DNA of 64,000 bases from Cognatiyoonia sediminum. GTDB taxonomy: Bacteria; Pseudomonadota; Alphaproteobacteria; Rhodobacterales; Rhodobacteraceae. Below the pieces are notes generated by a model. That model worked only from the letters and a program-made list of their open reading frames with translations, had not been told where the DNA came from and searched no databases. The position numbers were made by a program, and so were the translations under genes. This document shows positions 1 through 7,880 of this stretch, one piece after another (within the stretch, counting starts at the first letter, position 1; every line of letters starts with the position of its first letter). The DNA lies in the NCBI RefSeq assembly GCF_900129845.1, contig NZ_FQXB01000001.1:744001-808000 (forward strand), written 5' to 3'.

Positions 1-667
1 GCTGTTGGATGCGGCCGTCCTCGAAAACAGCGACACGATCCGACATGGTCAATGCTTCCGTTTGGTCGTGTGTAACGTAGACGGTCGTGATGCCAAGATC
101 ATGCGCAAGGCGCGTAATTTCGAACTGCATGTGTTCGCGGAGCTGTTTATCTAGCGCGCCCAGTGGCTCGTCCATCAGAACAAGCTCAGGCTCAAAAACC
201 AGCGCACGCGCCAAGGCAATCCTTTGCTGCTGACCGCCAGAAAGTTGCGCAGGTCGACGACCACCGAAGTCACCCATTTGAACCATATCCAAGGCGCGTT
301 TGACCTTTTGATCGCGCTCACTCTTGCCCATCTTGCGAACTTCAAGCGGAAACGCGAGGTTTTCTGCAACCGTCATATGCGGAAACAATGCGTAGTTCTG
401 AAATACCATACCGATCCCGCGCTTATGTGGTGGTATGTTGTTGATTGGTTGGCCGTCTAAGAGGATCTCACCATGTGTCGCTGTTTCAAACCCAGCGAGC
501 ATCATAAGGCAGGTGGTCTTGCCCGAACCTGATGGCCCAAGCATTGTCAGGAATTCTCCTTTGGGCATCGAAAGGTTGAGATCTTTTACAACAAGGATTT
601 CGCCGTCGTAAGATTTCTGAACGCGATCAAATTGTACGAACGCCTCATCAACCGCAGTATCTGTCAA
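1..667 (-). CDS. ABC transporter ATP-binding protein, PotA type (partial, runs off the left edge)
   Basis: This is the ATPase subunit of an ABC importer, most like the spermidine/putrescine or iron PotA/FbpC group. It would power uptake at the inner membrane. The first 222 residues are present and the C-terminal regulatory domain lies outside the window. Visible motifs are Walker A GPSGSGKTT, the Q-loop FQNYALFPHMT, the signature LSGGQQQR, Walker B LVLMDEP and the H-loop VYVTHDQ. I chose the TTG start at 667 because a GGGAG ribosome site lies just upstream and the nearby ATG is out of frame and soon stopped. It follows the 802-5280 gene run on the same strand after about 135 bases. The substrate cannot be read from the ATPase alone. 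Confidence 0.9.
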   Translation of the reverse strand, partial: MTDTAVDEAFVQFDRVQKSYDGEILVVKDLNLSMPKGEFLTMLGPSGSGKTTCLMMLAGFETATHGEILLDGQPINNIPPHKRGIGMVFQNYALFPHMTVAENLAFPLEVRKMGKSERDQKVKRALDMVQMGDFGGRRPAQLSGGQQQRIALARALVFEPELVLMDEPLGALDKQLREHMQFEITRLAHDLGITTVYVTHDQTEALTMSDRVAVFEDGRIQQ

Positions 668-801
668 ACCCCATCTCCCTTAGGCTTTCCCAAAGCGCCC
701 AAAAACCGAGGACACTATCCAAAGCAGTAGAGATCATTCCAATGTCTTGGCGCAAGTTTTTTGTTGAGTTTTTGGCGAATGTGTCGCGTATGGCTATCAA
801 A

Positions 802-1509
802 TTAGCCGGAACTGAGCGCCTTCAGATGCCAAGCTAAGCAAAAATTGCTCGAAAATACCGGTTTTTGGATTCGATTTTGAATCTCGGAAATTGCCTCCAA
901 AGTCCTTAAATTCGTGCAACTTAAGAAGACAGAATCGACGCTTTCATCTTGCCCTAGCTGTGAAGCGGCCTCAACAATTGACTTCGTTGAAATTCGAGCG
1001 ACATTTGCTTCGCTGGGTTCGGAGAAACTTCCAAAAACATCGGTGGAAATTCCATAGTCTGTAAAGGCGGATCGTAGAGGTAGATTTACTTCTTCAACGT
1101 AGGGCGAGAGTAGAGCAAAACGATTTACGCCCAGAAACTTCGCGTTCTCACAGGCGGCTCTAAGTGGATCGGTTACATGTTTGACGTCACAAACAGATCG
1201 CACGAGATCACTCACGACATCGGAGCCGATGATTGAGCTTGCGGATGTGCAACCATAGCCAATCGCAGCGTATTTTCGAGCATTTGGCAGCAAAGATGCG
1301 GCGGAGGCGATGTCCCCTTTCATAGCGCTTAACGTGTCGTTTGACACTGATTCCGCGCTTGCAATGCGAGTTACATAGACGGGATTTTCGAGGTCAGACA
1401 GAGTTGTTTTAAATTCGATCTCGAGCGTTTCATCTGCTTGTAGAACAATGAGTCCGATGGGCAAAACGCGTGGATCATCAGCATCTAATGTGTAGGGGAG
1501 TTGGATCAT
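802..1509 (-). CDS. Asp/Glu racemase-superfamily protein (maleate isomerase/arylmalonate decarboxylase-like)
   Basis: A 235-residue protein with the look of the Asp/Glu/hydantoin racemase superfamily, nearest to the maleate cis-trans isomerase, arylmalonate decarboxylase and EutA group. Members use two cysteines, one per half. Here YGCTSASS at about residues 104-111 and LSCTNLRT at about residues 197-204 fit the two cysteine loops. The start ATG overlaps the stop of the upstream M24 gene by four bases (ATGA), so the two are translationally coupled. EutA-like proteins sit beside M24 ectoine hydrolases in ectoine catabolism, but no other ectoine gene is visible here, so the substrate remains open. 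Confidence 0.75.
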   Translation of the reverse strand: MIQLPYTLDADDPRVLPIGLIVLQADETLEIEFKTTLSDLENPVYVTRIASAESVSNDTLSAMKGDIASAASLLPNARKYAAIGYGCTSASSIIGSDVVSDLVRSVCDVKHVTDPLRAACENAKFLGVNRFALLSPYVEEVNLPLRSAFTDYGISTDVFGSFSEPSEANVARISTKSIVEAASQLGQDESVDSVFLSCTNLRTLEAISEIQNRIQKPVFSSNFCLAWHLKALSSG

Positions 1510-2660
1510 ATTTCCTGCAGTTCCCGACCAGCCCTCGGCGACAAAAACCGCGCTGAATTGTCTGTAATGACGATGTTTTCTTCGTGGACGAGTATTTTTC
1601 CTTCAACAGCGATCCCGGGTTCCAACGTGAGGACCATACCTGGTTTCAGTTCAGTGTGATCAGTCGGAATAAAAGACGGCCATTCCGTTAATGACATGCC
1701 CAATCCGTGGCCGAGGCGCCCTGCCCCAGTGTCAGGACCACCGACCGACAGGATATTGTTCATAGCGTGGAACATGTCCGCGGCAGTCTTGCCAGGTCTC
1801 GCCAATTCAAAGGCGGCATCTGACGCGTCGATTAGTTTCTTGAAGGCGTCAGCAACCGAATGCTTGGGCCGCCCAATCGACCAATTGCGGTCGTAGTCAC
1901 AAAAATAGCCGTCAAAAACCATACCTGTATCGAGCATTAGAACGTCGCCTGACACCAATTCCTTCGGACTGGCAGGAGAAATGACGTCGCTATAGCCACC
2001 CTGCTCCGCCCCGCCAGCTAAGTACGGAACCCAATCTGCTCCCTCCTGCAAGCAAAGCATCTGAAACCTACGAAACACCAGATCAAGAGGCTCTCCTTTT
2101 TTGGCAATTTCAGGAACCCGATCAAACGCTCGACCAGCAATCTGACAGGCGGTCTCAATCTTAGCAATTTCTGCTTCAGATTTGATCGTTCTAAGGTCAC
2201 GCAAGATACCGTGATCGCCCACGATTTGGCGCGGTTCTAGTCGTTTTTGGAGCCGCATCAGATCGGCCAATGGCATCCGCACTTGGGTTTCGTGGCCATC
2301 TGGCAGCCCGATTTGTCCGTTATTGGGAACAACTTCATCCAAAGCGTCGCAGAGTAGTGAGACGCCATCGTCTTCTAAATCCGGCGATTGCCAGGTCCGA
2401 ATATCAGAAATCCAAGTCCCCGCCATCAAATCTGCACCAATAGACGGAATGACAGCGATTGGTTCCCCAGTTAACGGAATCACAATGAACCACGGGCGCG
2501 TTGGGCTTTCCCAAAAACGCGTTAGAAAACCGGTGAAATACCGTACATCGGTTTCGGTCGTGAGCAACAAGGCAGATAAACCCAATTCCATCATTCTGGA
2601 TTGAGCATTTGCTATGCGGGTTTCGTATTCGTGGTCCTCAAACCCTCTGGCAGCCACCAT
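1506..2660 (-). CDS. M24-family (Xaa-Pro peptidase fold) metallohydrolase
   Basis: A 384-residue protein of the pita-bread M24 family: Xaa-Pro aminopeptidases, creatinase, ectoine hydrolase DoeA/EutD and the DMSP lyase DddP. An N-terminal creatinase-like domain covers about residues 1-160 and a C-terminal catalytic domain follows. The metal ligands are all visible: LDTG and CDYDR (two Asp), GHGLG (His), TLEPG and HEEN (two Glu). That argues for an active dinuclear metal enzyme. The ATG is preceded by AAGGGA. Coupling to an Asp/Glu racemase-like gene suggests a small catabolic pair rather than general peptide turnover. Length and context do not support DddP. Confidence 0.8.
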   Translation of the reverse strand: MVAARGFEDHEYETRIANAQSRMMELGLSALLLTTETDVRYFTGFLTRFWESPTRPWFIVIPLTGEPIAVIPSIGADLMAGTWISDIRTWQSPDLEDDGVSLLCDALDEVVPNNGQIGLPDGHETQVRMPLADLMRLQKRLEPRQIVGDHGILRDLRTIKSEAEIAKIETACQIAGRAFDRVPEIAKKGEPLDLVFRRFQMLCLQEGADWVPYLAGGAEQGGYSDVISPASPKELVSGDVLMLDTGMVFDGYFCDYDRNWSIGRPKHSVADAFKKLIDASDAAFELARPGKTAADMFHAMNNILSVGGPDTGAGRLGHGLGMSLTEWPSFIPTDHTELKPGMVLTLEPGIAVEGKILVHEENIVITDNSARFLSPRAGRELQEI

Positions 2661-2750
2661 TGATGTCCCTTTTCCGGCAAGCTGTGAATACAGAACACCC
2701 GTCTGCCATCCCTAGGCAAGAGACTTCTGTCTTTTTGCTATGACGACTTG

Positions 2751-4406
2751 TTAGGTAATCGCCTTGCTCCGGCCAGCGGCGCGACCAGAGAAGATGCATC
2801 CGCCAAGAAACGTGCCCTCCAGAGAATTGTATCCGTGATAGCCACCGCCGCCAAAACCAGCAGCTTCCCCAATAGCGAACAGACCCGGCACAACCTCCCC
2901 GCCTGCGCCGACCATTTGACTATCAAGGTTGGTCTGAAGGCCGCCCAAAGTTTTACGAGTGAGCAAATTCAATTTGACGGCGATCAGCGGGCCGTTGTCA
3001 GGATCAAGGAACCTATGAGGCTTTGCGGTTCGTATAAGCTTATCCCCACGATAATTTCGTGCAGCACTGATCGCGATGATTTGCGCGTCTTTCGCATAAG
3101 GGTTACCAACTTGGCTATCCCGCGCCTCGATTTGTGTGCGGATTTTATCTTCGTCCAGCAGAGCACTACCAGAAACCTCGTTCATCCCAGCGACCAGCTC
3201 GGCGAGCGAATTGGCGACGACAAAATCCTCTCCATGCTCCTTGAACGCCTCAACCGGATCGGTCGCCCGCGATCCAGACAGGATGCGCTGTTTGATGACC
3301 TCTTTCCACTTTGCGGACGTGAAATCCGGATTCTGTTCAGATCCTGAAAGAGCAAATTCTTTCTTGATTACCTTTTGGGTTAGAATGAACCAGCTGTAGT
3401 CATAGCCGCTGTCCAAAATAGCTTTGAACGTTGCCATGGTATCAAAGCCGGGCATGGCAGGCGGTGCAAATCGATTGCCTTCGGCGTCGAACCACATGGA
3501 CGATGGCCCTGGGAGGATACGGATACCGTGGTGCGGCCAGATCGGATCCCAATTGCGAACACCTTCTGTGTAGAACCAGAGCCGATCTTTGTTGATAACA
3601 TGACCGCCTGCGTCCTCTGCAATGCCAATCATACGCCCATCTACATGTGCGGGAACACCAGACAGCATCATCTTGGGTGCAGCCCCTAGGCGCTCCGTGG
3701 GCCAAACCTTTCGCACCATTTCAAAGTTGCCACCGATCCCGCCGGAAGCCACGATAACCGCATTCGCTTTGATCTCGAATGAACCGACTTTGTCCCGATT
3801 GGTTTGCGCGCCCTGCTCTGCCGGATCATCGGCAAGAACTGTTCCGCTGACGCCGGTTGCCGTACCGTTGGTCATATCGATCCGGTCAACTTGGTGCCGG
3901 AACTTGTAGCTGATCAAGCCAGCATTTTCGTGTTCTTTGCAGCGACGGATAAAGTGTTCAAGAACCCCTGGCCCCGTTCCCCAAGTGATGTGGAACCGCG
4001 GAACAGAGTTTCCGTGGCCTTCCGCCGAACTCCCGCCACGCTCGGCCCATCCAACAACTGGAAACCATCGCAGCCCCAACTTATGAAGCCAAGGGCGCAT
4101 CTCTCCGGCCGCAAAGTCAACATAGGCCTCCGCCCATTTCCGGGGCCAGTCATCTTCGGCCCGATCAAAAGCCGCCGTCCCCATCCAATCTCGGAGAGCA
4201 AGGTCATGGCTGTCCTTGATGCCCAACCGGCGTTGTTCTGGCGTATCGACCATAAACAATCCACCTAGAGACCAAAACGCCTGCCCGCCTAGGTTCTGCG
4301 GCCCTTCTTGATCGACGATGATGACCTTCTTGCCGCGGTCGCCCAGTTCTGCGGCGGCTACGAGGCCTGCGAGTCCAGCCCCTACGACTACGACGTCAGC
4401 CTGCAT
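2751..4406 (-). CDS. FAD-binding dehydrogenase (KstD/fumarate reductase-like flavoprotein)
   Basis: A 551-residue flavoprotein. It opens with the FAD dinucleotide-binding motif VVVGAGLAGLVAA (about residues 6-18), followed by a second strand ending IIVDQEG. Near the C terminus LFAIGEAAGFGGGGYHGYNSLEG resembles the GEAAG and glycine-rich closing motif of the FAD-binding dehydrogenase group related to fumarate reductases and 3-ketosteroid dehydrogenases. It probably oxidises or reduces a carbon-carbon bond of a small substrate. The start overlaps the end of the upstream transporter gene by 11 bases, so the two are co-transcribed. There is no signal peptide. Confidence 0.85.
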   Translation of the reverse strand: MQADVVVVGAGLAGLVAAAELGDRGKKVIIVDQEGPQNLGGQAFWSLGGLFMVDTPEQRRLGIKDSHDLALRDWMGTAAFDRAEDDWPRKWAEAYVDFAAGEMRPWLHKLGLRWFPVVGWAERGGSSAEGHGNSVPRFHITWGTGPGVLEHFIRRCKEHENAGLISYKFRHQVDRIDMTNGTATGVSGTVLADDPAEQGAQTNRDKVGSFEIKANAVIVASGGIGGNFEMVRKVWPTERLGAAPKMMLSGVPAHVDGRMIGIAEDAGGHVINKDRLWFYTEGVRNWDPIWPHHGIRILPGPSSMWFDAEGNRFAPPAMPGFDTMATFKAILDSGYDYSWFILTQKVIKKEFALSGSEQNPDFTSAKWKEVIKQRILSGSRATDPVEAFKEHGEDFVVANSLAELVAGMNEVSGSALLDEDKIRTQIEARDSQVGNPYAKDAQIIAISAARNYRGDKLIRTAKPHRFLDPDNGPLIAVKLNLLTRKTLGGLQTNLDSQMVGAGGEVVPGLFAIGEAAGFGGGGYHGYNSLEGTFLGGCIFSGRAAGRSKAIT

Positions 4407-5280
4407 CGTGGCGGCTCCGCAGCCAAAGAACGAATGGCAAGGCCGTGGCGTACATCACCACGCTGTAGACAGCAGATGGCAGAGCCAGAGTGGGCAGCGC
4501 ACCAGCGCTGACGATGATCAAAGGTGCGAGTGTTATACCCAGCGTGCCGTTTTGAATGCCGACTTCGATGGAAATCGTTTTCCGTTCTTTCCATGTAAAG
4601 CCCAGCAATGCCGCGATAAGGAGTCCCGCAACCATTGCGACGACATTCAATGTAATCAGCGCGCCGCCTAGTAGCGCAAAGTTGGTTACGAACAGCCCCC
4701 AGTTCGCAGCAATTGCAGCAAGAATAATCACCACGAAAAGGATGCCCGTCACGATGAAGAGCTTGGGCTCTATGCGATCGGCAACCGCGGGCCGCAAACC
4801 GCGGATCAACATTCCAAGAGACACCGGCAGTGTGGTGATCAAAACCATAGCGATGGCCAATGATGTCACCGAAATCTCTGGCGCTTCCGCCCCCATGAAA
4901 TGACCCACACTCCACGCGACGAGGAATGGGACGGTGACAATGGACAAGAGCGACACAACAGCAGTCAGTGAAACCGAAAGCGCCACATCGCCATTGGCAA
5001 ATTTAGAAACCGCATTCGTCGTTACGCCACCGGGGCAAAACGAAAGTAGCATGATGCCTGCCGCAATCTCCCCCGTGATCCCGAAGGCCATGATCACGCC
5101 GTACGCGATGACTGGTATCAGCATGACCTGACAAAGCGCGCCCACTAGAAAGACCTTTCCGCGCTCAACGACACGACGAAAATCAGCTACGGTAAGACCG
5201 ATACCAAGCGTAAACATGATCATTGCGAGTGATAGCGGCAAAAAGACCGAGACGAGACTATCCAATGCGATCCCTCCCAA
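4396..5280 (-). CDS. Bile acid:sodium symporter (BASS) family transporter
   Basis: A 294-residue membrane protein with eight to ten hydrophobic segments, matching the BASS/SBF family, which moves organic anions with sodium across the inner membrane. The stretch LSFCPGGVTTNAVSKFANGD at about residues 79-98 matches the conserved sodium-site region of the family. It is first in a minus-strand run with the FAD dehydrogenase (11-base overlap), then the M24 enzyme and racemase-like gene after a 90-base gap. It may import the compound those enzymes process, which is inference from position. Confidence 0.85.
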   Translation of the reverse strand: MGGIALDSLVSVFLPLSLAMIMFTLGIGLTVADFRRVVERGKVFLVGALCQVMLIPVIAYGVIMAFGITGEIAAGIMLLSFCPGGVTTNAVSKFANGDVALSVSLTAVVSLLSIVTVPFLVAWSVGHFMGAEAPEISVTSLAIAMVLITTLPVSLGMLIRGLRPAVADRIEPKLFIVTGILFVVIILAAIAANWGLFVTNFALLGGALITLNVVAMVAGLLIAALLGFTWKERKTISIEVGIQNGTLGITLAPLIIVSAGALPTLALPSAVYSVVMYATALPFVLWLRSRHDAG

Positions 5281-5351
5281 AAGCGATTGAATGGCTGCAA
5301 GCGATCATATTGCGCAGTTCAAAGCAAGTTAAAGCAATGAGCTACGTCACG

Positions 5352-6671
5352 TTAACGCGGCAGAACAATCTCAGCTTTAAGGCCACCAAGCTTTTCACTG
5401 TCGCCGAGGCGCAGCAGACCACCGTGGGTGCGCGCGACGTCGTTCACGATCGTCAAACCGAGGCCGACGCCCGATCCTTTATCCTGATTACGTGAAGGAT
5501 CAAGGCGCTCAAAAGGCCTCAACGCCGCTTCACGTTGGTCTACGGGTATGCCCGGCCCATTGTCTTCAACAATGAAACGGATCGCCTTGTCTGTGATGAC
5601 CGCGCTGACCTCCGCTTGGGTCCCATAACGCAATGCATTGTTGCAAAGGTTGTCTAAAGCTCGACTAATGGCCGCTGGCCTGAGTTTTGTGGAATCTGTA
5701 GCGCCTTCACTTTCACCCAAGGTCACATTCATATTGGCGCGCTGTGCCTTGCTTACGGCTTCTCGCACTAACTCATGCGGGTCTGCCAGCTCGAGCTCGT
5801 CAGCGGAACTCGATCTTGCGAAATCAAGAAAGCCGTCTAGTAGATACTGCATTTCGTCGACGTCAGCGATCATGGGGGCCGCTTCTTCAGAATCCAACAT
5901 CGACAGCCCCAACCGAAGACGCGTCAAGGGTGTTCGCAAATCATGGCTTACACCGGACAACATCATCGTTCGGTTCTGTGTTTGCCGTTCGATCCGATTG
6001 CGCATATCGAGGAAAGCCGCTCCTGCCGCCCGCACCTCGACCGCTCCCGAAGGAGAGTAATCCAGTTTTTGACCTTTGCCGAAAGCTTGAGCTGCGTCCG
6101 CCATGCGCTTGATTGGCCGCAATTGGTTTCGAAGAAAGAAATAAGCGATCAACGTCATCAAACCACCGAGGATCACCATGATCACAAGAAGTTGGTGAGG
6201 ATTAGAGGCGGAAACGCGCTTTCGTAGAAACGAAAGTTGCAGGATGCCAGCAGGTGTCTCCATCCAAACTGTCACGATGCGTGGGTTTGCCAAAGAGATT
6301 TCCGAAATTTCAGGGACTTCACTCAGAAGATACGCGCGCACAGAATTTCCCGTGAAATCCGTCCACTGCCTATCGTTGCCAATTTCGGGCACTTCCTCGA
6401 CCCAAGCGACATCCATTTCCAGCGGCTCAGCAATGGCCAGAATATTACTCATCGCGCTGTCTTGGGTGTTTTCTTGGTTCGCAAGATCGGCAATGAACCT
6501 CAATTCGATCCCGACAGCATCCACCATCTGATCCGTTACGCCCTCAAAGTGGCGTTGAATAAAAACAACCGAAACCAATAGCTGGATGGTCAATACGGGC
6601 AACAACAGAATGAGTGCGCCTCGCATATAGAGACCGCGCGGCATGTATTGTTTGAGCCAGCCAAAGAACAT
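5352..6671 (-). CDS. Sensor histidine kinase, EnvZ-like
   Basis: A 439-residue inner-membrane sensor kinase. Two transmembrane segments lie at about residues 17-37 and 160-180, flanking a periplasmic sensing domain of roughly 120 residues. A HAMP linker follows. The HisKA box SHDLRTPLTRLRLG carries the phospho-acceptor His243. The ATPase domain has the N-box NLCNNALRYG (341-350), G1 DNGPG (370-374) and G2 GSGVGLGL (399-406). All key residues are present, so it should be active. It resembles EnvZ-type kinases of Rhodobacterales. No response regulator gene adjoins it in this window, so its partner is elsewhere. It is divergent from the hydrolase at 6713, with about 40 bases between the starts. 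Confidence 0.9.
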   Translation of the reverse strand: MFFGWLKQYMPRGLYMRGALILLLPVLTIQLLVSVVFIQRHFEGVTDQMVDAVGIELRFIADLANQENTQDSAMSNILAIAEPLEMDVAWVEEVPEIGNDRQWTDFTGNSVRAYLLSEVPEISEISLANPRIVTVWMETPAGILQLSFLRKRVSASNPHQLLVIMVILGGLMTLIAYFFLRNQLRPIKRMADAAQAFGKGQKLDYSPSGAVEVRAAGAAFLDMRNRIERQTQNRTMMLSGVSHDLRTPLTRLRLGLSMLDSEEAAPMIADVDEMQYLLDGFLDFARSSSADELELADPHELVREAVSKAQRANMNVTLGESEGATDSTKLRPAAISRALDNLCNNALRYGTQAEVSAVITDKAIRFIVEDNGPGIPVDQREAALRPFERLDPSRNQDKGSGVGLGLTIVNDVARTHGGLLRLGDSEKLGGLKAEIVLPR

Positions 6672-6712
6672 AGTTTGACAGTAACGAGCAGCGCAAGCGA
6701 CGGAAAGCGGTT

Positions 6713-7621
6713 ATGGAGCAGGAAAGTTTTGATCCACCAATTGGCGTCGGCGAGGAAATCGCGCCAGGCCTGAGACGTATCGTAGCCCCTAATCCATCAC
6801 CGATGACGTTTCGGGGTACCAACACCTACATACTGGGAACCGCAAACCTCGCGATCATCGACCCCGGCCCTGACAGTCCAGACCACTTAGATGCCATACT
6901 TTCAACGATCGGCGATGCGAAGGTTCAGCTTATCTTCGTCACCCACAGCCACCTTGATCACTCGCCTCTTGCGTCCAAACTCGCCGACCAAACTCATGCG
7001 CCCGTTCTGGCATTTGGCGATAGCTCTTCGGGTCGCAGCGAGATCATGACCAGTTTGGCTGCTGCCGGCTTTGTCGGTGGTGGCGAAGGCGTTGATCTAT
7101 GGTTCGTTCCGGATCGGGAGGTTGTAGACGGCGAAATGTTCTTTAGCGCGGAATGGGTCCTAAAAGTCATTCATTCGCCCGGGCATATGGGAAATCACAT
7201 CAGCCTTAGATGGAACGACGCGATCTTCACGGGTGATCTGGTGATGGGTTGGGCCAGTTCTCTGGTGTCTCCCCCTGATGGTGATTTGTCAGATTTCATG
7301 GACTCTTGCGAACGTCTGCTTTCAGAAAAACCTAAATCGCTCTTCCCCGGCCATGGCGCGCCGGTCAGCGCCGCTATGGAACGGATCGAATGGCTTTTGG
7401 AGCATCGACGCGGACGCACAAACGACATCCTTGCCGCACTTGCGGACGGTAACAAAACCGTGGAACAACTTACCGCTGAGATCTATTCGGACACACCAGC
7501 TGCTTTGCATCCTGCGGCAGCCCGAAACCTCTTCGCCCATCTCATTGATTTAAGCAAACGTGGCGAAGTTTTCGCCCAACCGACACTTCGACCGGACGCC
7601 CTATTTCGTCGTACTATCTGA
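6713..7621 (+). CDS. MBL-fold metallo-hydrolase (LACTB2-like)
   Basis: A 302-residue cytosolic metallo-beta-lactamase-fold hydrolase. The zinc motif THSHLDH at residues 77-83 supplies the HxHxDH ligands. HSPGHMGNH holds the next His, FTGDLVMG the bridging Asp and LFPGHGAP the last His. The C-terminal 70 residues form a winged-helix-like tail typical of the LACTB2 group. LACTB2 in animals is an RNA endonuclease, while the bacterial relatives are mostly uncharacterised. The gene is transcribed away from the sensor kinase. About 90 bases separate it from the tRNA-Asn gene that marks the island junction. Confidence 0.88.
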   Translation: MEQESFDPPIGVGEEIAPGLRRIVAPNPSPMTFRGTNTYILGTANLAIIDPGPDSPDHLDAILSTIGDAKVQLIFVTHSHLDHSPLASKLADQTHAPVLAFGDSSSGRSEIMTSLAAAGFVGGGEGVDLWFVPDREVVDGEMFFSAEWVLKVIHSPGHMGNHISLRWNDAIFTGDLVMGWASSLVSPPDGDLSDFMDSCERLLSEKPKSLFPGHGAPVSAAMERIEWLLEHRRGRTNDILAALADGNKTVEQLTAEIYSDTPAALHPAAARNLFAHLIDLSKRGEVFAQPTLRPDALFRRTI

Positions 7622-7709
7622 CTGCTGAGCCAACAGGTTTTATTCCCTCAACAAATTTCAAAATCCCTCTGGACGCCCCAGAATCTCATTGCTATACGCG
7701 CTCAAGTGT

Positions 7710-7784
7710 TCCGGCGTAGCTCAGCGGTAGAGCAGTTGACTGTTAATCAATTGGTCGTAGGTTCGATCCCTACCGCCGGAGCCA
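7710..7784 (+). tRNA. tRNA-Asn (anticodon GTT)
   Basis: A 75-nt cloverleaf. The acceptor stem TCCGGCG pairs with CGCCGGA, the discriminator is G, and CCA is encoded at 7782-7784. The anticodon arm GTTGA/TCAAT encloses loop CTGTTAA with anticodon GTT at 7742-7744. The T-loop GTTCGATCC is standard. The last 16 bases are repeated at 20493-20508, so this gene is the attachment site of the adjoining genomic island. The tRNA itself remains intact. Confidence 0.97.
7769..7784 (+). repeat. attL: 3' end of tRNA-Asn, 16-bp direct repeat
   Basis: CCTACCGCCGGAGCCA at the 3' end of tRNA-Asn is repeated exactly at 20493-20508. An integrase gene begins about 100 bases downstream, the usual arrangement for an element integrated at a tRNA 3' end. 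Confidence 0.9.
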
Positions 7785-7841
7785 TTTTCCTCAAGCTATC
7801 CCATTGAAAGCCTTATAAATAATGGCTTGCAGCCCCCCTGC

Positions 7842-7871
7842 GGGGAACATTACGGGGAACATTGGGGGTAC
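7842..7871 (+). repeat. Putative integrase arm-type sites, left end
   Basis: Two direct copies of GGGGAAC start at 7842 and 7854 (12-bp period), followed by TTGGGGGTAC. A matching pair with the same 12-bp period lies at 20403 and 20415 near the right end. Location just inside attL and just upstream of the integrase start fits arm-type integrase or excisionase binding, but this is inference. Confidence 0.5.
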
Positions 7872-7880
7872 AATCTAACG

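Noticed and set aside
1506-2660. M24 protein as the DMSP lyase DddP
   Set aside because: It is shorter than DddP, lies next to an Asp/Glu racemase-like gene and 47 kb from the DMSP genes. Only the general M24 fold is shared.
7827-7880. Longer integrase start at TTG 7827
   Set aside because: The extension runs through the GGGGAAC repeats and has no ribosome site. ATG 7881 is a better start.
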